From NCBI GenBank assembly GCA_935421135.1, contig OW285187.1, positions 8,122,001 to 8,186,000 of the forward strand: a stretch of 64,000 nucleotides of DNA, written 5' to 3'. Positions within the stretch are counted from its first letter, which is position 1. Every line of letters begins with the position of its first letter. A program made the translations under genes and the position numbers. The notes below the pieces were generated by a model. That model worked only from the letters and a program-made list of their open reading frames with translations, was not told the origin of the DNA and searched no databases. The DNA is from Bugulina stolonifera. Its lineage: Eukaryota > Bryozoa > Gymnolaemata > Cheilostomatida > Bugulidae. Shown here one piece after another: positions 45,905-58,010 of this stretch.

Positions 45905-46074
45905 TACAATTCCAGTGAGACAATTTCATATAACTCCACTGAAGCATTTTCATACAATTTCAGAGAGGCAATTTTGTACAATTCCACTGAGGCGCTTTCA
46001 TACAATTCCAGTAGGATATTTTCATACTTTTTTCATGAAGAGATTTTAGTACATATTTCATTGAGGTAATTTCA
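45905..46074. repeat. Degenerate 24-25-bp minisatellite, seven units
   Basis: Successive units start TAC or TAT and follow TACAATTCCAGTGAG with an ATTTTCA-like end. The first five are exactly 24 bp and the last two 25 bp. Confidence 0.9.
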
Positions 46075-47249
46075 AATACAACCATTCTTGAACCTCAAAT
46101 TTATATGAGAAGTGATTGATTTACCAAGCAAATAATTCCTATCATACCTGATACACAGATCAAGGGAAAGAGATACACTTGAATAGAGTTAACTTGTTAG
46201 CACTTGTTGATTGGACAATATATATCGCATATAAATTCTCCAGGAGAGCTAGTCCCAATTCTGTCACTCGGATTCTTATATTCTGCAATAGAAGAGAATC
46301 ACATTTTTATCGTATGTCCACGAGAGGAATTAATTACTTGAGTGCATACGTCCGGAGTGTTACCATTACATGCACATAGAACCATAGAACCAAATTATAA
46401 CAATTCATATAATTAATAGATAGAGTACAGGAGGTTATAGAAAATATAGATTATTGAAACAAAATTATTCATAGTGGGAAGTTATCACCTCTATCACGAT
46501 TATCAGAATTGGCAGATATCCAATTGAATAAATTGCATGAACTTAGAAGTTATCTTCTCTCGATAGAGTTGAATTAGACGTGAGAGGACAATCCTAAATT
46601 ATAGTAGCACATTACAGGAGAAATAGAAGTTGTCTTCTCTCAATTGATTGGGACTTACATGTATATATATTTATATTTATACATATTCATATAATCCAAC
46701 ACAATAAATTAATAAATTTCCCTCGTGACACCTCCTTTATAGAACTGGCCAGTAAGGCAATTCAATAGTAATTTATTATTTCTAGTAAATGCATATAACA
46801 ATGATCAATGATGAAAAGCAACCAATATTCAATTACTCAGATACAGAAATTTCCACGCAGCTTATAGCATAGAAGAGTGTACAACTGACAATTATTCATA
46901 TTGATGTCATGTGTATTACTGAACTATTTGAATAAAAGTTTCAAACAGTGTAAGCTAAATGTACATAACATAAATGTACAGATAAGCGCATAGAATAATC
47001 AGAAAAAAACACAAAAATGTAAATTGTTACATCACAATAAAATTATATGCATAAGAAAATTAAAATTTTGCTCCTTCCATTAACATCTTCATAATTTTAA
47101 TTATATACACAATGAATTGATTATGCATGTAATGCAGTGAACAAAGTAGAAAGATATGAATACCTGATTGAATCATTACCATTTTCAAAGTCCAGTTATA
47201 TCGATATCAAAAATTAACAAATACAATAGTTTGACATTAACAACGTAAT

Positions 47250-48595
47250 TCAAAAATACTTTACAGTTAGCCCAGCCTTGTATAGTATTTGAGATCCGAG
47301 GGCAATGTTAACTGCCAGAGCCATAGTGTAAAAGATGGTTCGGAATGGCTACAAACAAACATGAACTTCTGTATACATCACAACAATATTTTCTACATTA
47401 CCGCTGTAACCACACAGAGCTTCATCAGGGCATCAGACCAAATGCAAATACAATGTGGCATGAATTTATAGGCTCAACTCTCAGTGCATTCACACAGGGT
47501 TCATCTTTAGCATACATCTTGCAAATCCAATTTTGTTTGAAGAAGTAGGACATATTTATTGTAAAAGCCTAATTACTGCATTAGTAGAACACTAACCTGC
47601 AGTCCAAAGTAAAGAGAGATGCTGTGTAACATTCGACAAATAAAGAATACCCTGAAATGCCACATCGCAATGCTGGTTGAAGTCTCCACAGTGATGCAAT
47701 ACATGAAACCCAGCATAAAGAATGGAATGATGTTCTCCAAATCATTTTGTAGCATCCTGAAATAAAATAAATAGATTTAGCATTATATAGCAATAATGAG
47801 TTGCATATATGAAATAAACAGTCTGAGGGACCCCCTGGAATTTATGGTGGGGGGACTGCGTCCCCCCACGCCCCCCAACTTGGACCACTGCATGTATATG
47901 AAATAAACAGCTGAAATTACCGTCTGGAACGATTAGAAAACTAATCAGAATACGCACATCTCTGAGCGTTGTAAAAACTTGTTGAGTGCAACAAAAATAA
48001 GATTGAACTACTCCATTACCGAACACGATACATCCTCTTCAATAATGATATGCTCTGAAGAATGAAATGAAGAGAGTGGACTAACAGATATCAAGAAGAT
48101 CAGTTCAATGAATAATTCTGCTACCACACCTGTGTGCTCTGCTTAGAAGTGGATGGGAACCAGCAACCTTAACATCTTTAGAATCAGCATTGCGCATAAG
48201 CCCAACATCTTCTGGATTTGGAACTATCTAAAACCAGCGAAAAAAACAAACAATAGCTACGGTGAAAATAAAGCAGGATTTTATCAATTTATCAGTTTAT
48301 CAATGAGATTAGTAGTATCTTATTTGGTTTACACAATAATGACCGTACACAATATGAATATAATTTATATTACTATTTCAATTAATGAACTATATAATAC
48401 AGAAATGTTTAGCATGAACAAGTACACAGTTGGACAAATAAAGCTTGGATAGGAGCTCACCCTATAGCGAGTTCTGGTAAAAATTATGAGTAGAATGTTG
48501 AATAGGAACTTCACCATCAGCAGTGTAGAGTAAACTGCAAACCCTGATAATACCCATCTGTCGGATGAGCCAACTAGACCGTCTTCATCACCCAT
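47250..48595 (-). CDS. MAPEG family protein, microsomal glutathione transferase-like, copy 2 (163 aa)
   Basis: Four exons on the minus strand: 48595-48461, 48227-48130, 47756-47597, 47348-47250. The phases (0, 2, 0) and the first and third exon lengths (135 and 160 nt) match copy 1. It starts MGDEDGLVGSSDRWVLSGF, has NPED in the loop, then NDLENIIPFFMLGF and WHFRVFFICRMLHS in the MAPEG core, and ends in a helix starting PFRTIFYTMALAVN. The function is as for copy 1; sequence divergence outside the core suggests an old duplication and possibly different substrates. Intron 2 contains a fragment of a GC-rich hAT-like element (47822-47892). Confidence 0.92.
47822..47892 (-). mobile_element. Fragment of the GC-rich hAT-like family
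   Basis: On the minus strand it starts CAGTGGTCCAAGTTGGGGGG and runs through GGACGCAGTCCCCCCA, matching the left end of the 30262 element for about 45 bp, then diverges. It is flanked by near-identical copies of ATATGAAATAAACAG, longer than a hAT duplication. Confidence 0.7.
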
Positions 48596-49640
48596 TGCTA
48601 TTACGGAGAAAAACAAGATCAGTATGAAATTGAACCAAGCAAAGGTACTCATCCACAAGTATCACTAATTTTGCTGGACTAATGTCCCCTTAGTATAACG
48701 CCGTCGGTAAAATTGTCTATGGTGTGCTGTGCCGAGAGGTATTCCATGCATTTTTAGGAGAGCTTAACTGCTGTGATCAATTGAGTTATTTACATAACTA
48801 TCCTTATTACTATTTAATATTATAAAAAAGATGTGGGAGAATTCGTATAAAGAATGAGACCCCAAAATATGAAATTTTGAATTGACTGTATCTCCATGAA
48901 CATCTCAATTAAACTAATCATGGATACAGAATCAGAAGCAAAAGATGCAGATGTCAAAGATAGATATTTTAATCGAGGAGTATGTGAGGACGCTCTTCTT
49001 TGATAAATCTATTTAGAATGTGCTCTATGCATACGTATCTGAAATTATATAGGCTTATATAGCAAACAAAAGTCAGCACCATGGGCGGGTCCAAGCAGGA
49101 AGTTTCTGTGTAGCCTGAGTTGTGTATTAGCTTCACTGACTGATTGAAAATATGTATTTTGAAATGCTAAGAAAAGTGGTAAAAACCTTACGTATGTACC
49201 TATTTTGAAGCTTTGTATTCTTCATCATTATGTCAAGCAGGGTGTGAAAATTACAAAAACATACGGCTTGGAAAAAGTTGTCCAGCGACAGCTGTCATTG
49301 CATATGCTTATACCGTTAGATGGAAGATGCATTCTCTAAAAAGATCAGATGAGCTCCGACTTCACTTGAGCATTGTGATAACGGTACCCAACTCCGATGC
49401 ACTGGCAAGGAATTGGAGCAACAACCCTCCCGGTGGTTTGTCTCTCTAAGATAAAGCTTCTCAGAGCTAAAATCTTGAGGCATAGCGATCTGCCCCCCCC
49501 CCCAGTCTTAAAAAATACTTGAACAGGCATAACAATAAAATAGTAGAATTATAGCTTAACTCATATTGATCGAGACAACTTGCTAAAAACTTGCAAACAT
49601 TGAGAGTGGAGATAGATATATAAACGAAGAGTTGGGCGTG
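48596..49640. other. Intergenic, upstream of MAPEG copy 2
   Basis: No gene recognised. A 10-base C run at about 49494 is the only notable simple sequence. Confidence 0.4.
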
Positions 49641-49648
49641 ATTGATAC

Positions 49649-50271
49649 CAGGGCCGTATCCACCATGCGGCCACACGGCCTGGCCGTGCCAACTTTTGAG
49701 AGCACAAATGAAAATGACAGCTGAGTGACTTCAAATTACAGTGCTTTGATAATGAGAAAACAAGCTTATTTTGGTCTCCTTTTCTTTCAAGTATGACCTT
49801 TGGCCCAACAAGCATAAAATTACTAAATGGATTAATTCTTGCATGGCATTGAATGTTATAAGTAACTGGGGATGCTATAAACAATGATGGCATTGGTAAA
49901 CAGTTTGAGTTTGTCTCTAGCCATGTTAGGATACATCAAGGAATTACTGTGAAAAAATATGCTGTCATTATGTATAAGCAGAACTCAAACCATGATATGT
50001 GTATTTTACTTAGTTTTGCTACATTTAAATGTACATGCGGATCCGAAAAATAAATATTTTTATATTAGCCTATCTTGAAAATGTGATTTCAATTTTTTGT
50101 GTACATATCAGTTGCAGATACATGTACAATGTATATGAATGGGAAGTTTTCCATAATCCATGTTTTCTGTTGCCATGGTGTCACCTTGTGGAACCACCGT
50201 CTCCCATCTCCTTAGCATATTGCGATATTCATATTGGCCCCACCAACTTTGAAACGGTGGATACGCCACTG
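49649..50271. mobile_element. hAT-like non-autonomous element, 623 bp
   Basis: Left end CAGGGCCGTATCCACC; right end, inverted, CAGTGGCGTATCCACC (14 of 16 matched). A perfect 8-bp duplication ATTGATAC flanks it (49641-49648 and 50272-50279). CCAACTTT-like words recur just inside both ends. No transposase-sized ORF. Confidence 0.9.
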
Positions 50272-50279
50272 ATTGATAC

Positions 50280-50740
50280 TGTCATGCCAACATCACTTGA
50301 CTTGAGCATAATTTCAAGTGGTTTTTAAAAAAGACTTGCTAACATCTCTGCATTATTCATTATCATTTCTACATCGTGTAAACATCACCTTTGAATTTTG
50401 TGACAGGATTGTCGTCGGTCAACCGCTTTGGAAAAAAAATTAGGGGTAGCAAGCGGATATGGTAAAATCTCAAGCTAGTCACGCTGAGCTCTTCTTAAAC
50501 CGGTTACTTTATATATAGGTTAAGGTATCTCCAGACATAATTTATAGTTGCTGCTAACAATCATTACTATGTCAAGGTCGTTTCATTTGAAAACAATCAA
50601 AGTTTCTATTAATTCTATAAACTTTGATAATATATTAATTATGTTAATTCTATCAACTTTGACATAATAACAATAGAAAACCTAAATGCAACCAAGAAGC
50701 CCCACATGTATCGCGCATATACATGAACACAAACATATTT
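50280..50740. other. Intergenic, no gene recognised
   Basis: AT-rich sequence between a hAT-like element and a LINE fragment, with a local repetition of ATCAACTTTGA-like words at 50600-50660. Confidence 0.35.
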
Positions 50741-51348
50741 TCATGTTAATTATATTATCGGGAAAGCACTAAAAATTTTAGGACTTATAAAATACACTCT
50801 ATGTCAGTATATGATGCTTCTGACTCCACCAAACTTCTTGCTTACAACACGTTATGCAAGCCATTGCTGGAATCAATATGTCTGCCCTGCGTGGGATCCT
50901 GCATCACAGGGTCTAATCTAATACATAAAATTGAGGCAGTCCAAAGTAAGGCTGTACCATTTATTAAAAACCTTAAAGGGAGAGATTGTTCGATCTCTGA
51001 CAATAAAAAACAACTAAATCTTGTTTCATTGAACAAGATTAGGCAGACTCGAAGAAGAGAATATCTCTTTTCCACACCATCTGATCTTGGAGCATGAATC
51101 TCTCTTTTCAAATCTTCTATCTACACTCGATCTAGTGAAAGGAACACATGATTTTAACACCAGACATGCTAATGTTTTCAATTCTGATGCCTGTCACACT
51201 AAAAGATTTCTGCACAGCTTTCTGATCAGAACTGCTCGGGAACTCCGCACTGGTGAGATCATAGCGGACTACTAAAAAAAAGACCTGCAACTCTGATAGT
51301 TCTTCTTTTCCCCTACCCTGGGGTCTAGGAGCTTAACCAAGACAAGAC
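50741..51348 (+). mobile_element. 5'-truncated copy of the LINE at 1-3478, with its 3' end
   Basis: The sequence is nearly identical to the first ~360 bases of the window read in reverse, then continues about 230 bp beyond the part visible there. The ORF2 tail is shifted between frames by small indels; the last frame ends GEIIADY then TAA at 51273. About 70 bp of 3' UTR end in a short AAGACAAGACAAG repeat, the likely LINE tail. Confidence 0.9.
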
Positions 51349-51414
51349 AAGGTTACTTACGACGTACCGATAATGACATAATGATAATTGAATCCCTCCT
51401 CAGCTAAAGAGATT

Positions 51415-51530
51415 GAAGCACAAAAATGCCAGGTAGAATTGCTGGGACAGGTGCAGAATAGGGCTGTGCGCTTTATAAGCAACCTCAGAGGGAGAGAGAC
51501 CAACAGTGACTTTATGACGAAAACTAGCCA
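51415..51530 (+). mobile_element. Small LINE ORF2 relic
   Basis: Translates as VELLGQVQNRAVRFISNLRG, the same post-RT motif seen in the other LINEs but clearly diverged from them. Confidence 0.6.
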
Positions 51531-51543
51531 TTAACATAGAATG

Positions 51544-51784
51544 TGCGACTGCTCGAAAAAGACAGTTTCGAAAGTGGACAGTTCAACACCGGACAGTTCA
51601 AAATGCCTAACCCCAATCACCAGATTTCAACTAATTTTTATTTTTCATAGTATTTTTTATTTAATTAATTAACTAAAATTAACTATCTGTGAGTTTTGTT
51701 CTTCTAAATATAATCTACACAGTTTCGAACTGTCTGGTTGTGAAACGTCCTGTTTCGAACTGTCTTATTCGAAATGTCCCTTTA
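51544..51784 (+). mobile_element. TTCGAA-repeat miniature element, copy B
   Basis: Starts TGCGACTGCTCGAAAAAGAC and ends CGAAATGTCCCTTTAC, with several CAGTTTCGAA/TTCGAACTGTC motifs inverted around an AT-rich core. It matches the reverse complement of copy A along its length. Confidence 0.78.
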
Positions 51785-52439
51785 CCATTAAGATGAGTGT
51801 ACATATAGCAGCATCATTTCCATCGGAGTATGTTTATATCATGCTGAGCAGGGTGGCTATGCCTTCCAAAAATAGCTTGATTTATTATCTATTTTGACAA
51901 ACTGTTCAGACGGCTAGGACCGCCTCAGCCGCTTAGATAATTGCGGCCATGAGAGGTGTTTTTGAAGCCAAAGAAAAGTTAAAGCTACAAGCCTACAACC
52001 ACTCCAGCAAAGGAGGAGAACGTCTGTGTCAGATTGCCACACTAGATGTTGCCCAAAGAAGAGGCCCACCCTGCTCTTTGCGAGTCATATGATGTGCTAG
52101 TCTAGTGAACCAGCCAGAACCAACCACCCAGACAAGAACAAAACTTTGGGGCTACTTTTTGTAGTTTAGCGTCTATTAGCTACTATTAAAATAGTTTAAA
52201 TATGTTTTGTAGAGGCATTAAATAATGCTAACATAGTTGGTTTGGTGAAAAAATTCTGGAATTTTCAGTACAGCCCAATTTTAATGTTGATTAATAATAA
52301 TAATTAATAGTAGTAGTACAGTGTAATAGGCAGAGGTAAGCCGCTGATGTGTGTAACATCATTTAAATATTATGTATGATGAGCAATGACCTCAGTTGGG
52401 CGTATCAAAAACTAGGTATGATTAAAACTGCCTTGTACA

Positions 52440-53560
52440 AGGATCCCGTCAAGGTGAAGAGAACAGCTTACATAAACATTCTGCAGATCTTTACTAGATT
52501 ATGCAGCTGAGGTTTCGGATCCACACCTGATAAAAAATATTACACTACTAGAAAGGGTTCAGAAACAGGTTTTATTTATCATATCTAGGGCAGAGAAGCC
52601 TGCAAACTTACAGGAGGTCTTATAGTACAATCGAGTAGAAAAGCTTCCCATATAGGCTTTTACAAAGTTGCTGTTAAAAATTTTAAGTAAAGACAACGAT
52701 GTACATTCTACTCGAGCACAAAGTTTCAATAATTTGACTACATGTAGATCCTCGGTAGCCCATGTCACCAGATTTGTCAGTCATTCCTTGCTCCAAGGCT
52801 TTTCTGTGAACTAACTCCTTGCATCATAGTTTTAAACATCACACCTCGTTCTAAATTTTTAAATAGGATACTCTTTGCTTCCTCTTAATAAAAGGTCTAA
52901 AGAATCAAGCTGAACTAGAACAAGAGAATACAGTAGAGCATTTACTTTTGTATAATATAAAGTCAATATGAATAATTGTAAAATATGAAATAATAGCACC
53001 AATATACATGTAACACTACTCCTCCTGATTGTTTGATAAGTATTGTTATAATAATAATTATTATTATGATTATACATGTAAAATATACTTATTACTAATT
53101 GTATTATTATAACAAATTGAGAAGGAAATGTGTTGACCTTTTCTTTACTAAAGATCCTGGTAAAAGAAGAAGAGCATCTTGCTCTCAGTGCTACTTATGA
53201 TAATATTCTGAACCATCTAACCATAGACACTATTCAGACTTGTTCCCAGGCAATGGGCCTCCCTGGTCAGTAGGGGCGTCAGTAGGGGTGTCAGTAGGGG
53301 CTAGGGGTGGCAAACAACAAATATGCCAATAGCTTCCTTCCAAGGGCTATAAGGGGATCAGACTTAGACCCATTATAGGAGTATGTACAGAGCAGTTCAC
53401 GACCTCAACCTCTACATAGACAGGATAGACAGTCCTGTTTAGTTAATACAGACCATTTGTTACTCAATTTAGTGAGACTACTATCTAACTCATTCATTAA
53501 CTATATGTGGCACACACTATCTTCTCTCTAGCCGGTTGGATGTAGTGATTACTTCAAGTA
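52440..53560 (+). mobile_element. Decayed LINE ORF2 C-terminal region
   Basis: 52470-52800 reads, with stops and frame changes, as a diverged post-RT LINE segment (LLERVQKQVLFIIS, later AHVTRFVSHSLLQ). 53460-53530 resembles the typical LINE ending (SFINYMWHTLSSL). The middle is unclear, so the extent is approximate. Three GTCAGTAGGGG repeats lie at 53263-53295. Confidence 0.5.
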
Positions 53561-53816
53561 AGTTGGAATAATAATTGGTTACAATTATATTTAATTATAA
53601 TTATTATTCGTCGTAAGCCTATTGAAAATCTCAGTAGATTCAGAAAATACATTCAAATAAATATGGAGAGCAATTTTCTCTCCTCCTACTTAAGTTGACA
53701 GCAGTTTACATAATATTCTATATAGTTGTACTGCACAGGATATGCATGTAGCTATTTACATGTATATAGTGTTGAGCTGGCAGCCATTGTGCGGCTGATA
53801 CAGATAGTATTAGATA

Positions 53817-54329
53817 CCCTAAAAGCAGATACATTTTGCGAGTTTTAACTTTTGCGAATTTCGCTGTCACTCGTAAATAATTTCCATCGCTATTAATATC
53901 TGCTTTCAAACTGATTTAAATAATTTCTGGTTTAAACAGACCATACATGCAGCTATTTAGCTATATGATACATAGTTGAGTATTTTACAAAGCAGCAAGT
54001 ATTTGCTATAACATAATTGGTAAGTAGCCTAGAGTAGGAGCTTAATCAGAGGATTTTTTAACAAGCTATGGTAATTACTTTACCTCACAGGTGGGCTTAC
54101 TGCACTATATAGGAGTCAGCTGTAGTTTTGTACTGTATGTAAGTGGGGTTTAAATCTGAGTAAACATAGAGCTTAGCTAAGCTTGGTTTTAATGCTGGAA
54201 TATGCTCAAACACCAATTTTGGGATTTAAACAAATTTTGCCCAAACTCGCTAAATATTTCTATCGCAAATTGCTCCAGGATTAGCAAACTCGCGAAACTT
54301 TCTTCCGCAAAATATTTCTGCTTTTAGGG
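53817..54329. mobile_element. Mariner-like miniature element with TA duplication, 513 bp
   Basis: Both ends read CCCTAAAAGCAGA inward, followed by A-T-rich TTTTGCG words, and are flanked by TA on each side (53815-53816 and 54330-54331). Subterminal TCGCGA/TTGCGA-like words recur. No transposase ORF. Confidence 0.78.
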
Positions 54330-54819
54330 TAGTGCAATTTGACAGCAGTAAATATATATATGTCTTTACTCTTTTATGGTTAAAACAAGACTTTATTCAC
54401 TCATGGTTGAAACAAGACTTAACTCGCAAGACAGAAGACAGAATATGTTGATAAAAGGGAGGACCAAATAATAAAGCTGTAGGAAAGCTTTCTAGCTATT
54501 CTGTTTATGAACATTTTACATAAGATAAGACAACTTCTAGAGGCTCCAGGTTGTTTGTTCAACATATAGTATTTAGATCATGTTATCACTGTAGTACGCC
54601 TACAGACAGAATGTTCCAGTGTATATATTTGAATATTAAATAAATAGCAACAACTGCAATGATAATAATACATGTATAACTTATACAGTTCCAAAATATG
54701 CTTTCCCGAATATTTGGGTTCCCTGCACTGAGTTCAGTAGTCGAACCAAACAGAGCTGCATATTTTATTGTTTCTTAATTGCTTGAGAACTTATGTCATG
54801 ATTAATTCTAGATCTGAAG

Positions 54820-56112
54820 ATGAATACTGAAAATCAGCCATCAAAGCGCCTGAAGCTATTAAGAAATGATTTATCCACTGATATTGGGAACAACCTGAAT
54901 GGGAATTTGAAGAGAACGCTACATGTTGAAGCAGTGGGTGTAGTGGAAGTGGTCCCTGATCTCTGTCATGTTCTAATATGCATCACTAGTCAGAAAATGA
55001 CTGTGTCACAAGCTAAAGACAGTGTTGAGAGAAGACTAGCATATGTTCGACAGACTATTCAGAATTGTCATATACAGGTAACAGAGTTAGCTCACATGCA
55101 AAGTCTACATATGCACAGTTACATTTAGATTAGCTACTCAGTATAATAACCTTATGTATTGACAGGCACAGTATTCCCTACTTGTGATTGGTTGGTGACG
55201 GAATGCTATACAATATATTAATTTGTATTAACTAATGTGCAATTGTTGACTATTTTTTGCTTCACTGAAGGAAACAGAAACCAAAAGCTTTCAGTCAGTC
55301 GAAGCTGGGTACACTCATACAAGTGAGATATTTGTCACCAGTACGGATGCTACAAAGCTGTATGAACTGGTGGAGACCTTGACACAGAAACTTGATGATA
55401 CTGTTTCTGTCTCACCAATTACTTTCTCAATTAGTGCCAAGGCATTAGCACATAGTAGGTTAGTTGCAGCCAATCAGATTATCGTCATAGATAATCATAT
55501 ACTCGGTGTTATCTGTTACTGCTTGGGTATTTCTACAACGAGATAAATAATTATGGAAATATGTAGGCTAATATTATATCTAAGATCTCATAAAGTAATA
55601 GAAAACTGAATTTTGTACAAATCAACATTACACCATAAGCCTATACAATATGATATGATAATGAGAGTTACCAGTGTCAACAAAATTCTGAATGTATTCG
55701 ATTACAGAGTGATATAGTTATAGATTTAGCATACATGTATTTGTTAGTCATACTGTCATATATGTAATATATATGTACACTTATCAGATAGGCTGTGCAG
55801 TATTCGAGCCGATGTGCACTTGCTTGTATCATTGGTTGGTTTAGTACTGTCACGTTTGTTTTCAGGCTGCAATCAGCTAGCAATGCTGTACAAAACGCAA
55901 GAAAGAAAGCAACAGAAATGGCAAGATTAGTTGAGGGAAGTTTGGGCTCTCCGATCTCTGTACAACAGAATGGATGTGAGGAAAGTTCAGTTCCTGTTAC
56001 TACTAGCCATGACATTATAGCTAAATCACAGTTCAACAATTGGCAGCAGGCTTGTATGGTTATTAAAAGTAAGGTGGAAATATTGTTTGAGCTCAAATCA
56101 AGAAAAAGTTAA
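54820..56112 (+). CDS. IRAK1BP1: IRAK1BP1 homolog (SIMPL/DUF541 domain), three exons, 230 aa
   Basis: Exons 54820-55077, 55271-55458 and 55866-56112 join in phases 0 and 2. Residues 1-30 are a basic leader (PSKRLKLL). The SIMPL domain then runs to the C-terminus: HVEAVGVVEVVPDLCHV, the SQAKDSVERRLAYVRQTI helix, EAGYTHTSEIFVTSTD, SVSPITFSISAKALAHSRLQ, NAVQNARKKATEMARLVEGS and a final strand KSKVEILFELKSRKS. In mammals IRAK1BP1 binds IRAK1 and modulates NF-kB output downstream of TNF/IL-1 receptors; the fold is shared with bacterial DUF541 proteins of unknown role. The start is the first ATG of the open exon. The length is close to the mammalian 260. Confidence 0.92.
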
Positions 56113-57820
56113 TACAGTAACACCTTATATAGCTCAAATTAGTCTAATTAGATTTTAGCTTGATCCTGCCTCCCTACTAATGTTTACTTTTGTGTTCACT
56201 TTTATCCGTCCATTTACGATTTTTCAGTTTTGTTACTCATTTTTGAATAAGCATTTAGCCCTTTTCCTAGTAAATAGAGTGATCACTTGAAGTCTTTATT
56301 GTGTACATGTGCATGTATGTCATGTCATTATTGTGTTTATATTCAAAGCAATCGAAATGGTGGTTTTTGTTAGTGTTGCTAGTTTAATGAAGTGTGTAGG
56401 AGGTTTCACTCTCTACTTATATCCAATGAGATTCAAAGAATATGCATAAAACGTCCTAAATACAAATACCATTCATTGTACTTATGACACTTCATAATAG
56501 TGCACAACCACAGGGTAGATAAGGAATCAAATTTAAAGAATTGTGAATAATTTGGAGTTGCCCTCCCATTGTTATCTGTTGGCCGTGAAAAACGAGATTT
56601 TACTTGGAATTGAACCCGGGTCTACCTGCGCTCACGCCTTGCTGCTATCTAACTGAGCTACTGCAGACCATTGCCTGTAGAGATAATAATTATGATGCTA
56701 TTATCATACAAGCAGAACCATTATAATACGCATGAGTTAGCATGACATATAGTAGGCTTGCTCATGGTATTTTGTCCACAGGTTATAAACTCTCAGTTTG
56801 AGGTGTGCTTGGTATTTGTATGTACATGTATTCCATTATGCTAATTGTATATATTATATTTGGCCATACTGTATTAGGGGGTTTGATAGTGGACAGATAC
56901 ATGTAAATGTATCTGTACAAGTGCATAGATGTTGGTTGTGGGTATAGTTTCAGTTCTTAAGGTCTAATAATGCACAAAACCACTACATAATGCAGCAATA
57001 TGGTTAAAACATTCACCTTGCCTCTCAGCCTATTATGCAAACAAATAACATGTCATGCAAAAGTATTTATGAATATTTATGACAAACTATTTTGTATAGA
57101 TTCTATGAGCAAGATTGTCCGAACCACCATAATTTGTACTTGAGTGCTGTGTGTAATCTAAGGATCATTTGAATGAGCTGTCGCCTAGTGTGACAGATCC
57201 ACCTACATGTACAGTGCAATATACATTATTCACCTAGAAGTACATGGCATCAATTTAGGGGTATTTTGCAGTAGTGAAATATTCAGTGCTGAAAATCTAC
57301 TATTGTAGCAATGGAACATAGAGTGCACATTAATTGTATGTCATCAACAAGCTTCACCCAAGTTTCCCAAGATTTTTCTGAAATGCCGTTTAACTATAAT
57401 TTATATACATGTACTACAATCTGTTGACTAAATATTACAATTTTCCTCACTGTTATGTTATCTTAATGTGTAAATCTAGCAGTAGCTTGAATTCCATGTT
57501 TTGTAGTGGTTGCAATTTGAGGTAAACAGATGCAAACAATGAAATTTCTTTACCTGCTAGAATTGTAACGTAGAATAAGCTAAGGCTAACTTGTTATTAT
57601 TCTATTGCTAAGCAGTCTACTAGTTAGGATGGTAGACAATAGCAGCTGCTACAATGACCATCCTATACTTATTGCAGTCTAATACACATAGGGGTCAAAG
57701 GGCACATAGAGGAATGCAGAATTTGATGAGTGTGGTTAGCAGTAATAATTATTCCAGTTTCTAAAAAACTGACTCTCTGCCTGCTGGCTGTATAATACAA
57801 ACCCACTAGAGTCCTTACAC
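56113..57820. other. Intergenic with one tRNA-like relic
   Basis: No protein gene recognised. No canonical AATAAA is seen close behind the IRAK1BP1 stop. Confidence 0.4.
56598..56670 (-). pseudogene. tRNA-like sequence, tRNA pseudogene or SINE head
   Basis: On the minus strand A box TAGCTCAGTTAGATAG (56660-56645) and B box GGGTTCAATTCC (56617-56606) have tRNA spacing. The acceptor ends do not pair and the T stem is broken, so a working tRNA is unlikely. Confidence 0.6.
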
Positions 57821-57852
57821 TTGTACTACACTACACTGCACTACAACACTAA

Positions 57853-58010
57853 ACTACACTACACTACACTACACTACACTACACTACACTACACTACACT
57901 ACACTACACTACACTACACTACACTACACTACACTACACTACACTACACTACACTACACTACACTACACTACACTACACTACACTACACTACACTACACT
58001 ACACTACACT
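57853..58010. repeat. (ACACT)n pentanucleotide array, about 31 copies
   Basis: Pure from 57853 to 58010, with irregular ACTAC/CACTGC variants on both sides (to about 58080). The open frame over it reads repeated YTTLH and is not a gene. Confidence 0.98.

Larger units (their letters stand above)
44093..47249. other. Intergenic with minisatellites, no gene recognised
   Basis: Besides the listed tandem repeats there are (AT)n runs at about 45230-45250 and 45550-45565. The AGTTGTCTTCTC motif occurs at 46628, with a one-base variant at 46548. No conserved coding segment recognised. Confidence 0.4.

Noticed and set aside
51415..51530. Continuation of the LINE copy that ends at 51348
   Set aside because: That copy already has its ORF2 stop and tail; this segment encodes the same motif again in a diverged form, so it is a separate relic.
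55795..55865. Start of a separate gene at 55795
   Set aside because: The segment before 55866 is intron; the frame joins the upstream IRAK1BP1 exons with correct phase.
56598..56670. Functional tRNA gene on the minus strand
   Set aside because: A and B boxes are present, but the acceptor and T stems do not pair.
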